Assembly (NCBI GenBank): GCA_021295155.1 | Contig: JAJTJC010000036.1 | Location: 372,001 to 436,000 of the forward strand | Source of the DNA: Flavobacteriaceae bacterium D16 | GTDB taxonomy: Bacteria; Bacteroidota; Bacteroidia; Flavobacteriales; Flavobacteriaceae | DNA: 64,000 nucleotides | Reading direction: 5' to 3' | Part shown: positions 33,209-43,000 of the stretch, piece by piece | Layout: every line of letters starts with the position of its first letter | Numbering within the stretch: the stretch's first letter is position 1 | The notes under the pieces: model-generated | Databases searched by the model: none | Told to the model about the DNA's origin: nothing | What the model saw: the letters and a program-made list of their open reading frames with translations, nothing else | Program-made: the position numbers and the translations under genes

Positions 33209-35503
33209 TCAAAACCAGTAACCTACACTAAAAAAGAAATTGCCTTCCGAAATCTCAGGAGACCAGGAATAATAGATCTGGACGGGGCCCAGAAAGGATT
33301 CCCAACCATAGCCCAAAGAGTAGCCCGTAAAATTGGGTGCAGTAAACCATTCCCCCGTCCTGAATATATCATCCTCCACATTGGCAATATTTGCTGCAAG
33401 CAGTAAGTGGTTTTTAGGGGAGAATTCATAATCCAATCTGGCATATGCCTTGACAAAGCTATTCCCAGGCAAACTAAGGAAATCATAGCCAAAGAAGGGT
33501 ACAAAATTATTGATCAGATCATTACCGAATCCGCCAAGTACAAAGTCAAATGAAGTTACCGGAGAAGTGCCAAGTTTAAATCCACCCTCGGTTTCCAGAT
33601 TCAGGGACAGGTCTCCAAACAAGGGAAAAGCAGCTCCTATGCGAGCTTTTCCGATGGAGAATTCCTTAAAATTATCGTTGAAATCCGAAGAGAAGAGGTA
33701 GATATGAAAATCGCCATTGAAATACAGCCCCCGACTAGGAAAATAGCTGTCATCATACGTATCCAGAATAAGTTTCCCATAAGTGCTGTAGAAATTGCTA
33801 TTCTCAAAAAAAGTACGGGTATCACTTTCCGGAGACAGCGGTAGTTGACCTTCGGGAAGGATTTCATTCAGTGTGGTTGTACTGTATTTTAGTAGTTTAT
33901 GTTCCAATCCCAGGATAAAGGCAAATTCCTCCTGAAGCACCGTCTGCACATAGATCTGGTTGGTAAAATCAGAGATTTCAAGGTCAATATTATTGATGTT
34001 AGGGTCATCCGGCACCGTAAAATTGGATTGTATTACCCCATAATTAATATCCCAATCGAACTCATTCAAACGCGAATTGAAACCAAAGCTCCAATACAGC
34101 CCTTTATCAATATAATATTGGAGGTTATACCGGATATTGTCTCCTAGAATCAGATCAAAAGAGCCTACGTCATCCTTCATCAGCAAGCGTTTTTGGGTAA
34201 TATTAATCATTGCTGCACTTTTATACAGATCGTCATAGTGTGCCCCAACTCTGATCAGAGTTCTATCCTGGCTTTCCCTAAGTTGAAGAATCAGGTCCTC
34301 TCCCATGCCTTTGGACTTAAGTTTATACCTGATCGTATTAAAATTACCAGTAGCTGCCAGATTTCCTATACCCTGCGTAAGGTCAGTATAGGCCATTCGT
34401 TCTGCCAGAGAGAAACGAAGTTTCCCCTTAACATAAGCCCGCGTATAATTGTCATTGCCCTCCAGAATCAGGCGGTTAACAACCAATGAATCCAGCTGTG
34501 GTACAGGAATATGTTCCGCGCGCAATACCTCCTGTCTCTCAGCGAGTCCTTCCAAAGCATGTAGATTGAGCCTTGCTGCATCTTCACCCTCTTTGATGAT
34601 GGCCTCCTTGTATTCAAAATCAATTACTGAATACTGATCGATGTCTGGTTTAATATAGATATCGGTGAGGCCTGCTTTATCCTTCATCGCACCTACTGTA
34701 CGGAAGTTATTTATTTGAAGTAGGATTTCCGCAGCTGAAAGCAATTCTTCACGATCCCGTAACCCATGTTGAACATCCACCCCAATGATGATATCAACTC
34801 CCCTGGCCTTAAGTTCCTCTACCGGATAATTGTTCAAAACACCGCCATCAATTAATAACCTTCCGTTTACTTCAATAGGCTCAAAAAGGGAAGGCAGGGA
34901 CCCGCTGGCTGCAATTGCCTCCGGTAAATACCCGCTTTCGAGCACTACTTCACCTCCTGTTTCAATGTCGGTAGCAATGCAGAAAAAAGGGATAGGCAAT
35001 CTTTCAAAATCGCGGACATTCCTTACGTGATAAAGCAATCCTACAAGTTCATTGTAAATGTTTTGTCCGCCGCTAAATCCTTTTGGAAAAGTGATTTTAA
35101 AGTCATTAAAAGGTAAGGTCAGGGCGTATCTTTCCGAATCTTCTTTTTCATAAAAAGATTTGGCGCCTCGAGGATAATTATCCTGGATAAGGTTTACGAG
35201 ATCTGTATTGCGAAAGAGCGAGTCCAGCTCTTTGGCTGAATAACCGGAAGCGTATAAGGCCCCCACAATAGCTCCCATACTGGTTCCCCCAATGTAATCA
35301 ATCTTTACACCTGCTTCTTCGATCACCTTGAGCGCGCCAATATGCGCCAAGCCTTTGGCCCCACCACCACTAAGTACCACTCCCACTTTTGGCGGATCCG
35401 GTTCTGTAGTAGACTGACCGTAAGTGGCAGAAAGCATCAAGAAGGCAAAGGTGCCTCCAAGGATCATTTTGCATGTCTTAAGATGTCTAATGAAAAGACT
35501 CAT
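33209..35503 (-). CDS. Patatin-like phospholipase with POTRA and outer-membrane barrel
   Basis: A 764-residue protein combining a signal peptide (ending around SATYGQ), a patatin lipase domain at about 40-310, a POTRA-like segment at about 330-410 (LVVNRLILEGNDNYTRAYVK) and a C-terminal Omp85/BamA-like 16-stranded barrel ending in FFFSVGYWF. Lipase motifs are complete: oxyanion GGGAKGLAHIG, nucleophile GGTSMGAIVG and catalytic Asp in LIDGGVLNNYP. The architecture resembles PlpD of Pseudomonas (type Vd secretion), in which the barrel presents the lipase at the surface. The ATG at 35503 was chosen as it overlaps uvrC least while keeping the signal peptide; 35530 and 35467 are alternatives. It is translationally coupled to uvrC by a 17-base overlap. 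Confidence 0.92.
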   Translation of the reverse strand: MSLFIRHLKTCKMILGGTFAFLMLSATYGQSTTEPDPPKVGVVLSGGGAKGLAHIGALKVIEEAGVKIDYIGGTSMGAIVGALYASGYSAKELDSLFRNTDLVNLIQDNYPRGAKSFYEKEDSERYALTLPFNDFKITFPKGFSGGQNIYNELVGLLYHVRNVRDFERLPIPFFCIATDIETGGEVVLESGYLPEAIAASGSLPSLFEPIEVNGRLLIDGGVLNNYPVEELKARGVDIIIGVDVQHGLRDREELLSAAEILLQINNFRTVGAMKDKAGLTDIYIKPDIDQYSVIDFEYKEAIIKEGEDAARLNLHALEGLAERQEVLRAEHIPVPQLDSLVVNRLILEGNDNYTRAYVKGKLRFSLAERMAYTDLTQGIGNLAATGNFNTIRYKLKSKGMGEDLILQLRESQDRTLIRVGAHYDDLYKSAAMINITQKRLLMKDDVGSFDLILGDNIRYNLQYYIDKGLYWSFGFNSRLNEFDWDINYGVIQSNFTVPDDPNINNIDLEISDFTNQIYVQTVLQEEFAFILGLEHKLLKYSTTTLNEILPEGQLPLSPESDTRTFFENSNFYSTYGKLILDTYDDSYFPSRGLYFNGDFHIYLFSSDFNDNFKEFSIGKARIGAAFPLFGDLSLNLETEGGFKLGTSPVTSFDFVLGGFGNDLINNFVPFFGYDFLSLPGNSFVKAYARLDYEFSPKNHLLLAANIANVEDDIFRTGEWFTAPNFTGYSLGYGWESFLGPVQIYYSWSPEISEGNFFFSVGYWF

Positions 35504-37274
35504 ATACTTTCTTTGCTTTGGATAAGCCAATAGCTTTGGTTAGGTCTTCTATGGATGCTTCTTTTATGCGTTTAACCGATTTAAATTCCTTTAGCAGGTC
35601 TTCCGCAGTGCGTTCACCAATTCCTTTGATAGCTTCAAGTTCTGAATTAATTGCGGCTTTACTCCTTTTGTTTCGATGGAATGTAATCCCAAACCGATGT
35701 GCTTCATTTCGCAATTGCTGGATGATTTTCAGGGTTTCTGATTTTTTATCCAGATATAAAGGTATAGGATCTTCGGGGTAATATATCTCTTCCAGTCTTT
35801 TTGCTATGCCGATGATAGCGATCTTTCCCCGAAGTCCCAGAATATCCAGACTCTTCAGAGCAGAAGAGAGCTGCCCCTTACCGCCATCTATAACGATTAG
35901 CTGAGGGAGGGGTTCATCTTCATTCAAAAGTCTCTTGTACCTTCGAAAGACCACCTCTTCCATAGAGGCAAAATCATCTGGCCCGGTAACGGTTTTGATG
36001 TTGAATTTCCGGTATTCACTTTTAGCCGGTTTTCCGTTTCGAAATACCACACATGCGGCTACCGGATTACTGCCCTGGATGTTGGAATTATCAAAACACT
36101 CAATATGCCGGGGTTCCTCATTCAATCTGAGATCTTTTTTCATTTGAGCCATAATCCTGTTGGTATGCCGGTCCGGATCGGTAATCCTGACTTGCTTAAA
36201 CCGTTCCTGTCGGAAAAATTTGGCATTGCGTGCTGAAAGGTCAACCAGCTTTTTTTTATCCCCCAACTTGGGTACAACAACTTTTACATCCCCCGAAAGG
36301 GTAACGGTAAATGGAACATAGATTTCCTTTGACTGTGAGTGGAATCGCTGCCGGATCTCCAATATGGCCAGTTCCAAAAGGTCTTTATCTTCCTCATCGA
36401 GCTTTTTCTTTAGTTCCAGGGTATGGGAACGGATAATGGAGCCGTGAGAAAGCTGTAGAAAGTTAATATAGGCGTAGGATTCATCCGAAATAATGCTGAA
36501 AACATCTACATTACTAATCCTGGGATTAACAATAGTAGATTTAGCCTGATAAGATTGAAGCACATCTATTTTTTCTTTCATCTGTTGTGCTTCCTCAAAT
36601 CGCATAGCTGCAGCCAGCAATTTCATTTGCTTCCTGAAATAATGTAAGGAGGCTTTGAAGTTCCCCTTAATGATCTCCCGAATATCGTTTACTTGCTGAT
36701 GATATTCCTCTTCAGACTGAAGCCCTGTACAGGGACCTTTACAATTACCCAAATGGTATTCCAGGCAAAGTTTGTATTTACCAGCCTCCACTTTTTCTCT
36801 GGAAAGATCATAATTGCAGGTCCTTAAAGGGTATACACTTCGGATAAGGTCCAGCAAGGTCTTTACGGTTTTCATACTGGTGTATGGGCCAAAATACTCA
36901 GAACCATCCTTAATCAATTTACGCGTTGGAAACACCCTGGGGAAACGTTCGTTTTTAATACAGATCCAGGGATAGGATTTATCATCCTTTAACAAGACAT
37001 TATATCGAGGCTGGTACTTCTTAATCAGGTTATTCTCCAAGAGAAGCGCATCGGATTCGGTTGGCACCACAATGTGCTCAATGCTGCGTATTTTCTTTAC
37101 CATAACCCTGGTCTTTCCATAATTATGCTGCTTATGGAAATAACTGGAAACCCTTTTTTTCAGGCTCTTGGCTTTGCCAACATAGAGTATTTTACCGCTA
37201 CTGTCATAGAACTGGTAAACACCAGGACTATTGGGAAGTGTACTTAGCTGTAGTTCTATGGGAATTTCTGACAT
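35487..37274 (-). CDS. uvrC: Excinuclease ABC subunit C
   Basis: UvrC makes the dual incision in nucleotide excision repair together with UvrA and UvrB. The 595 residues contain an N-terminal GIY-YIG nuclease (GVYQFYDSSGKILYVGKAKS), a cysteine cluster (LRTCNYDLS, YKLCLEYHLGNCKGPCTG), a UvrB-binding helix pair near 200 (AAAMRFEEAQQMKEKIDVL), an RNase H-like domain (IECFDNSNIQGSNPVAACVV and VIDGGKGQLSSAL) and C-terminal HhH motifs (IKGIGERTAEDLLKEF). It is the upstream gene of a two-gene unit with the patatin gene. Confidence 0.98.
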   Translation of the reverse strand: MSEIPIELQLSTLPNSPGVYQFYDSSGKILYVGKAKSLKKRVSSYFHKQHNYGKTRVMVKKIRSIEHIVVPTESDALLLENNLIKKYQPRYNVLLKDDKSYPWICIKNERFPRVFPTRKLIKDGSEYFGPYTSMKTVKTLLDLIRSVYPLRTCNYDLSREKVEAGKYKLCLEYHLGNCKGPCTGLQSEEEYHQQVNDIREIIKGNFKASLHYFRKQMKLLAAAMRFEEAQQMKEKIDVLQSYQAKSTIVNPRISNVDVFSIISDESYAYINFLQLSHGSIIRSHTLELKKKLDEEDKDLLELAILEIRQRFHSQSKEIYVPFTVTLSGDVKVVVPKLGDKKKLVDLSARNAKFFRQERFKQVRITDPDRHTNRIMAQMKKDLRLNEEPRHIECFDNSNIQGSNPVAACVVFRNGKPAKSEYRKFNIKTVTGPDDFASMEEVVFRRYKRLLNEDEPLPQLIVIDGGKGQLSSALKSLDILGLRGKIAIIGIAKRLEEIYYPEDPIPLYLDKKSETLKIIQQLRNEAHRFGITFHRNKRSKAAINSELEAIKGIGERTAEDLLKEFKSVKRIKEASIEDLTKAIGLSKAKKVYESFH

Positions 37275-37601
37275 CTACTTTTTTATTCCAACAAGGCCCT
37301 ATAAAGGTAAAAGGTAATTTTATTATTGATAGATCATAGCTTTAAAATCATTACGGAAGCCTAATAATGCAGTAAATCTGCGGGTTAGCATGTTTTGTTT
37401 TAAGCATCGAATTGAGATCTATATGTTTATCTATTTGATATACTGATAATTATAGTTTTTATGTTAAATAATTTTGAAAATATTATTCAACAATTGTTAA
37501 TTAATTAATAAAAACAGTGCATTTCATCGATAAAATAGACCCTTTAATGGGATATTAGGAATATTTATCTTTATATTTAAGGCAAATAAATTTTGCATTA
37601 C
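37275..37601. other. AT-rich intergenic region upstream of uvrC
   Basis: About 330 bases before the small ORF at 37602. It holds a probable uvrC -7 box (37302-37309) and, on the plus strand, overlapping boxes TATCTTTA (37566-37573) and TATATTTA (37572-37579) that could serve the small ORF. The middle, about 37330-37550, is very AT-rich and I see no gene or clear structure in it. Confidence 0.7.
37302..37309 (-). promoter_or_regulatory. Probable -7 box of uvrC
   Basis: Minus strand TACCTTTA, identical to the box at 5686, 27 bases before the uvrC ATG at 37274. No -33 TTG. Confidence 0.4.
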
Positions 37602-37688
37602 ATGGACAACTATCTCATTACTATCGGGATGTACATCATTTTAATGCTGTTTTTCAAAATTTACTTTATAGTAGCCGCCAAGGATTAA
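37602..37688 (+). CDS. 28-residue putative membrane peptide
   Basis: ATG at 37602 and TAA at 37686 enclose a peptide that begins MDNYLITIGMYII, continues as one hydrophobic helix (LMLFFKIYFIVAA) with a single Lys, and ends in Lys-Asp. That is the layout of a single-pass membrane microprotein. TAnnTTTA boxes lie 23-29 bases upstream. The gap to the cyclo-ligase gene is 41 bases and its stop overlaps that gene's -7 box. It is too short for homology by eye; its reality rests on composition and position. Confidence 0.45.
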   Translation: MDNYLITIGMYIILMLFFKIYFIVAAKD

Positions 37689-37693
37689 TTTTG
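37686..37693 (+). promoter_or_regulatory. -7 promoter box of 5-formyl-THF cyclo-ligase gene
   Basis: TAATTTTG, a perfect TAnnTTTG, 36 bases before the ATG at 37730. Overlaps the stop codon of the 28-residue ORF. Confidence 0.4.
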
Positions 37694-37729
37694 AAACAGT
37701 AAGTACCCCAAAGACCTACGTAAACAGCT

Positions 37730-38305
37730 ATGTTAAAAAGGGAAATCAGAGCGCATTACCCCAAGCTCAGAAAAAAACTCCCTCAAGACATACTCAGACA
37801 GAAAAGCCTTAGTATTTCCAACCAGCTCTTAAAGTTGCCTGTTTGGGAATTTGACTATTTTCATATTTTCCTTCCTATTTCTGAGAAAAATGAGGTAGAC
37901 ACCTCTTGCATAATACCCGTGCTTCAGGGCAGAGACAAGCATGTTATTATACCAAAGGTAGCCGGAGATGGCGAACTTGCTCATTTCCTGCTTAGCGACA
38001 ACACCCGGTTTAAGAAAAATAAATGGAATATCCCGGAACCGGAGAATGGTATACCAATTAGCGAAGAGCAGATTGATGTGGTTTTTCTTCCTTTACTCGC
38101 TTTTGACCGTGAAGGATATCGTGTAGGTTACGGTAAGGGTTTTTATGACCGCTTTCTAAAGAAATGCCGCGAAGATGTAATCAAGATTGGTTTATCTTTT
38201 TTTCCCCCTGTGGAGAAGATAACAGATAGTGAAGAACATGACATCCCAATGGACTATGGGGTAACTCCGGAAGAAATCTATTCCTTTTCTGTTTCTTCCC
38301 GCTGA
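37730..38305 (+). CDS. 5-formyltetrahydrofolate cyclo-ligase
   Basis: Folate-metabolism enzyme that uses ATP to convert 5-formyl-THF into 5,10-methenyl-THF. The 191 residues match the family, with an N-terminal basic helix (LKREIRAHYPKLRKKL), the substrate loop VFLPLLAFDREGYRVGYGKG and the invariant FYDRFLKK, and the C-terminal ITDSEEHDIPMDYGVTPEEI. It converges with lspA, overlapping its 3' end by 28 bases. Confidence 0.95.
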   Translation: MLKREIRAHYPKLRKKLPQDILRQKSLSISNQLLKLPVWEFDYFHIFLPISEKNEVDTSCIIPVLQGRDKHVIIPKVAGDGELAHFLLSDNTRFKKNKWNIPEPENGIPISEEQIDVVFLPLLAFDREGYRVGYGKGFYDRFLKKCREDVIKIGLSFFPPVEKITDSEEHDIPMDYGVTPEEIYSFSVSSR

Positions 38306-38910
38306 CCAAAAGCCCGCTTATTAAAAACGATCAATATACCTACACCGGTACTGATAGCTGTATCGGCTATATTAAAAACAGGTTCAAAGAACCGGAAGTT
38401 CTCTCCTCCTACAAGTGGAACCCAATTGGGCCATGTACTGTCTATCAAAGGGAAGTACAGCATATCCACCACTTTTCCATAAAAAAGCTGTCCATAAGGT
38501 TGCTCAGCAAATAAGGTAGCTGTCTGATTGTAGCTGTCGTTAAATATCATGCCATAGAATACCGAGTCAATAATATTGCCTAAAGCCCCGGCAAAAATCA
38601 GGGAAACAGCTATAATAAGGGTGCGATTCGATTTCTTTCTAATAATATCCCACAACCAGTATCCAATACCGGCGATAGCAAAAAGTCTGAATACTGTGAG
38701 AATAAGTTTTCCCACCCCATCCGAAATAGGAAAGAGGTCGCTTAGTTTGGTCCCCCAGGCCGCTCCCTCATTCTCTATAAAAAGGATTTTGAACCAATTA
38801 AATACCTCAACTGATTCTCCCAGTGCAAAATGAGTCTTTACATAGATCTTTGTCCACTGATCAATCAATAAGATCAGAATTATTAAAAGGGCAGAATTTC
38901 TAAATCGCAT
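38278..38910 (-). CDS. lspA: Lipoprotein signal peptidase (signal peptidase II)
   Basis: Aspartyl membrane protease that cleaves prolipoprotein signal peptides after lipidation. Four transmembrane helices are visible across 210 residues. The two catalytic aspartates are in NIIDSVFYGMIF and VFNIADTAISTG, and the first helix has LLIDQWTKIYVK. The insert with the periplasmic loop before the second Asp makes it longer than E. coli LspA, as is usual in Bacteroidota. The numerous lipoproteins in this window are its likely substrates. It follows the adhesin-like gene at the end of the ileS run, 59 bases downstream of it. Confidence 0.96.
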   Translation of the reverse strand: MRFRNSALLIILILLIDQWTKIYVKTHFALGESVEVFNWFKILFIENEGAAWGTKLSDLFPISDGVGKLILTVFRLFAIAGIGYWLWDIIRKKSNRTLIIAVSLIFAGALGNIIDSVFYGMIFNDSYNQTATLFAEQPYGQLFYGKVVDMLYFPLIDSTWPNWVPLVGGENFRFFEPVFNIADTAISTGVGILIVFNKRAFGQREETEKE

Positions 38911-38969
38911 ATGATCTAACTAAGCTCGGATAAAAATACGGATTAATGGAACTCAAGGTGTGAAAGTGC

Positions 38970-39572
38970 TTATTTAGTTCTCAGCAGGGTGATATCTCCG
39001 GAAACCGTTTCCAGATCATAACTCTCGTTACCCTCCGGTATTGTTTCTTGTATAATCTGTCCGTAGCGGCTTTCGGCCCGTATTATACCACGAAGACTAT
39101 TCAATCGTATATTCCCACTCTGCGTCTGGACATTAACTTTATGAGCTACCTGATTTAAGGTACAATTTCCATCATTCAACACAACATCCACATTACTGAA
39201 TTCACCGGACATCGTAACGTTGCAACTAGTGCCAAATACCTGAACATCAAGGTTTGAAGGAATCTGTATCTTAAGTGATACGGATACAACCTTATGCGCA
39301 CTTAGTTTGTCGTTAGGATCTTTAAAGCTGGGATCAAACTCTGTTCCAATCCAAAGTGTTGAACCTTCCTGGGTAATATTTACAGATAAGGCTTCAGCAT
39401 ACTCGCCATCCAACCTGGCGTCTACGATGAGGCTATTGCCTTCGTAGGCAAGGATTTCAGCTTCAAAAGATTTATCTGTATCAATTTGAATAAGGGTCCC
39501 AAAAGTTGCAGGATAAGACTTCCGAATGGTCTTTTGTCCACTGAGGGTATGACTGAAGAAAATCAATCCCAC
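38970..39572 (-). CDS. Exported DUF4097-like beta-helical protein
   Basis: About 200 residues. After an N-terminal hydrophobic stretch the protein is rich in short repeated strands (SCNVTMSGEFSNVDVVLNDG, VNVQTQSGNIRLNS, YDLETVSGDITLL), as in DUF4097/DUF2807 putative adhesins with a beta-helix. With the GTG at 39572 the signal peptide has no basic n-region. Continuing upstream in frame adds (L)QRNSYIASLGLFLV, which would complete a classic signal peptide, but the only codons available before the dksA-like stop are CTG (39612-39614) or ATA, so the true start may be non-canonical. It lies 54 bases after the dksA-like stop, in the same frame. Confidence 0.72.
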   Translation of the reverse strand: MGLIFFSHTLSGQKTIRKSYPATFGTLIQIDTDKSFEAEILAYEGNSLIVDARLDGEYAEALSVNITQEGSTLWIGTEFDPSFKDPNDKLSAHKVVSVSLKIQIPSNLDVQVFGTSCNVTMSGEFSNVDVVLNDGNCTLNQVAHKVNVQTQSGNIRLNSLRGIIRAESRYGQIIQETIPEGNESYDLETVSGDITLLRTK

Positions 39573-39626
39573 CAGGAAAAGTCCAAGGCTTGCTATGTAG
39601 CTATTTCGCTGCAGGAAAACGCCTTT

Positions 39627-40010
39627 TTATTTTTGCATGTTCTTAGCCTCTATGCTCAAAGTAGCATGGGGGACTAATTTAAGGCGTTCTTTATTGATGA
39701 GTTTACCAGTAACACGGCAGATTCCATACGTTTTATTCTCAATACGCAAAAGTGCGTTTTTAAGGTCTCGTATAAACTTCTCCTGGCGAATAGCCAGCTG
39801 AGTGTTAGCTTCTTTACTCATTGTTTCCGAACCTTCTTCAAAAGCTTTGAAGGTAGGAGCCGTATCGTCTGTTCCATTATTACCGTCGTTCATATAAGAA
39901 CTCCTCAAAAGATCCAGATGGCTCTTGGCTTTCTCAATCTTTTCATCAATCAGGACGCGGAACTCCTCTAATTCCTTATCGGAGTAACGTACTTTTACAT
40001 CTTCTCCCAT
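39627..40010 (-). CDS. TraR/DksA-family protein with degenerate zinc finger
   Basis: A 127-residue DksA-like transcription factor that would bind RNA polymerase through its secondary channel. The N-terminal coiled coil spans about 10-95 (YSDKELEEFRVLIDEKIEKA, EGSETMSKEANTQLAIRQE). The C-terminal finger reads YGICRVTGKLINKERLKLVP then HATLSIEAK: only one of the four zinc-binding cysteines remains, with Gly and His at other positions. The shape is typical of Bacteroidota DksA relatives. It begins 5 bases after the ileS stop and is probably co-transcribed with it, linking translation capacity to stringent-type control. Confidence 0.88.
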   Translation of the reverse strand: MGEDVKVRYSDKELEEFRVLIDEKIEKAKSHLDLLRSSYMNDGNNGTDDTAPTFKAFEEGSETMSKEANTQLAIRQEKFIRDLKNALLRIENKTYGICRVTGKLINKERLKLVPHATLSIEAKNMQK

Positions 40011-40015
40011 CGTAT

Positions 40016-43000
40016 TTAGTGTTTTTTTATTAATAATTTGGTATTCACTTCGTCAAAAGAAACGTTCGTACCTTCTTCCAACTGTTCTTCAAAATCGAGC
40101 TCTGCTGTCAGGGTTTCGTTCTTAATATACTTAATATTACTAGCTACCGCTTCTTCTAAGTATCCGTCTTTCTGTATTTTTACATCGATTTTGTCCGTAA
40201 CCTCGAACCCGGATTCCTTTCTAAGGTTCTGTATACGGTTAACAAGTTCCCTTGCGATTCCTTCCTTTCGAAGTTCATCGGTGACATGGATATCCAGGGC
40301 CACAGTTAGCGGACCCGAACTGGCAACCAGCCAACCCTCAATATCCTGAGAAGTAATCTCTACATCCTCTAACTTCAATATAATGCTTTTATTATCCAAG
40401 TCAAGTGTAATCTCTCCCTCCCGCTCTATTTTCTGGATAGCATCCTGTCCGAGCTGGGCAACAGCCTGTCCTATAGCTTTCATATCCCTGCCATAACGCG
40501 GGCCTAAAACCTTGAAGTTTGGCTTAATTTTCTTAACCAGGATACCGGATGCATCATCGAGCAGACTAATCTCCTTTACATTTACTTCGGACATAATCAG
40601 GTCAGAGACCGCCTCGATTTCTTCCCTTTGTTTGTTGTCCATGACAGGGATCATAATCTTGTGTAATGGCTGCCTTACTTTAATCTTCTCCTTTTGCCTT
40701 ATCGATAATACCAGGGAAGAAATGGTTTGGGCCTTCTGCATTTTACTTTCCAGGTCTTTGTTTACCATTTCAGGATCATAGACTGGAAAATTTGCGAGGT
40801 GCACACTTTCAAAATCCTCCTTGTTTGTAGTGCGATTCAGGTCACGGTAAAGCCGCTCCATAAAGAATGGAGCAATTGGGGCCGCCAGTTTGGACAACGT
40901 CACCAGGCAGGTATAAAGTGTCTGGTATGCGGAAATTTTGTCCTGCTGATAATCCCCTTTCCAGAACCGCCTTCTGCTTAAACGAACATACCAGTTACTC
41001 AGGTTTTCCTGAACAAAATAGGCCATTGCCCTTGCAGCGCGTGTTGGTTCATAATCGTCAAAAGCCTGATCTACTTTCCTGATCAGGGTATGCAATTCAG
41101 ACAAAATCCATTGGTCTATTTCGGGCCTTTGGGACAAGGGTACTTCTGCCTCCTCATAGGTGAAATGATCAATATTGGCATAGAGTGCAAAGAATGCATA
41201 GGTATTATAGAGTGTTCCAAAAAATTTACGTTTAACCTCCTCAATTCCAGCAACATCAAACTTTAGGTTATCCCATGGATTGGCATTGGAAATTAAATAC
41301 CAACGCGTGGCATCGGGTCCATAAGTATCAACTGTTTCCAGGGGGTTTGCCGCATTACCCAGGCGTTTGGACATTTTCTTACCATCCTTATCCAACACCA
41401 GTCCGTTAGATACCACATTCTTGTAGGCTACGGAGTCGAAGACTAAAGTAGCAATGGCGTGCAATGTATAGAACCAACCCCGGGTCTGATCCACCCCTTC
41501 AGCGATCAAATCTGCAGGAAAACCACTGCCTTCGTCAATGAGCGCTTTGTTTTCAAATGGATAGTGCCATTGGGAGTAAGGCATAGAGCCGCTATCGAAC
41601 CAAACATCAATGAGGTCCAGTTCCCTTTGCATTGGTTTTCCGGAATCGGAAACAAGTATGATCTTGTCTACTATGTTTTTGTGCAGGTCTACCTTATCGT
41701 AATTCTGTTCACTCATGTCCCCTACAGTGAAATCCGCAAAAAGATCCTCCTTCATGAATCCGGCTGCCACTGCTTTCTCCATTTCCGCTTTCAACTGAGC
41801 CACTGAACCAATACAAAGAGCTTCTTTTCCATCTTCTGTCCGCCAGATGGGAAGAGGGGTTCCCCAGAATCGCGACCTGGAAAGGTTCCAGTCGTTGGCA
41901 TTGGCCAACCAGTTGCCAAAACGACCCTCTCCGGTAGCTTTGGGCTTCCAATTGATACTCTGATTGAGCTCATACATCCGGTCTTTGATCTGAGTGACCT
42001 TTATAAACCAGGAATCCAGCGGATAATACAGGATAGGCTTATCCGTACGCCAGCAATTGGGATAGGGGTGTTTGTATTTTTCTACCTTGAAGGCTTTATT
42101 CTCCTCTTTGAGCCTGATCGCCAGTTCCACATCAACAGAACGTTCCGGAGCTTCCCCAGCCTCATAGTACTCATTTTTAACATACTTGCCGCCCAGTTCT
42201 TTCATTTCCGGCCGGAATTTCCCCTGCAAATCGACCAGGGGCACTGGATTGTCATTTTCGTCCAGGACAAGCATGGGAGGGATTGGGGGGTTAGCCTTTT
42301 GAGCAACCAGCATATCATCCGCACCAAATGTTGGCGCTGTATGTACTATCCCTGTACCATCTTCAGTAGTCACAAAATCCCCGCTGATTACCCGAAATGC
42401 ATTTTCTGCATGCTGGTATGGCTGCGCATAGGGCAATAGTTGCTCATAGCGGATACCCAGTAAATCTTTGCCTTTAAACGTATCCAGGATGTAATACGGT
42501 ATTTTTTTATCTCCCTCACTGAATTGGTCCAGTTCAATCTGTTCCTCTGCTATTTCATATCGCCCGCTAAACTGCGTCTTAACCAGATTCTTGGCGAGGA
42601 TCACCTGAACAGGCTCATAGGTATATTGATTAAAGGTTCTGACGAGAACATATTCTATATTCTCACCTACCGTTAGTGCTGTATTAGACGGCAAAGTCCA
42701 GGGTGTAGTGGTCCAGGCAAGTAAATATACAGGCTGATCGTATCCGGATAAAAAATCAGGGAGTGTGTCTTTATGCGCTTTAAACTGGGCAGTAACCGTG
42801 GTGTCCGTTATATCCTGATAGGTGCCCGGTTGGTTCAGCTCATGTGAACTTAATCCTGTTCCAGCTTTTGGTGAATAAGGTTGAATCGTATACCCCTTAT
42901 ACAGAAGTCCCTTGTCATAGATCTCCTTTAACAACCACCAGACCGTCTCCATGTATTTGGATTTGTAGGTAACGTATGGATCATCCATATCTACCCAATA

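Noticed and set aside
38920-38942. Partial palindrome core (AAGCTCGGAT) upstream of lspA
   Set aside because: Only one half is present with no complementary arm; too short to count as a fourth copy.
40038-42439. Several plus-strand frames of 70-125 codons opposite ileS
   Set aside because: They are antisense to a well-conserved synthetase gene and lack coding character.
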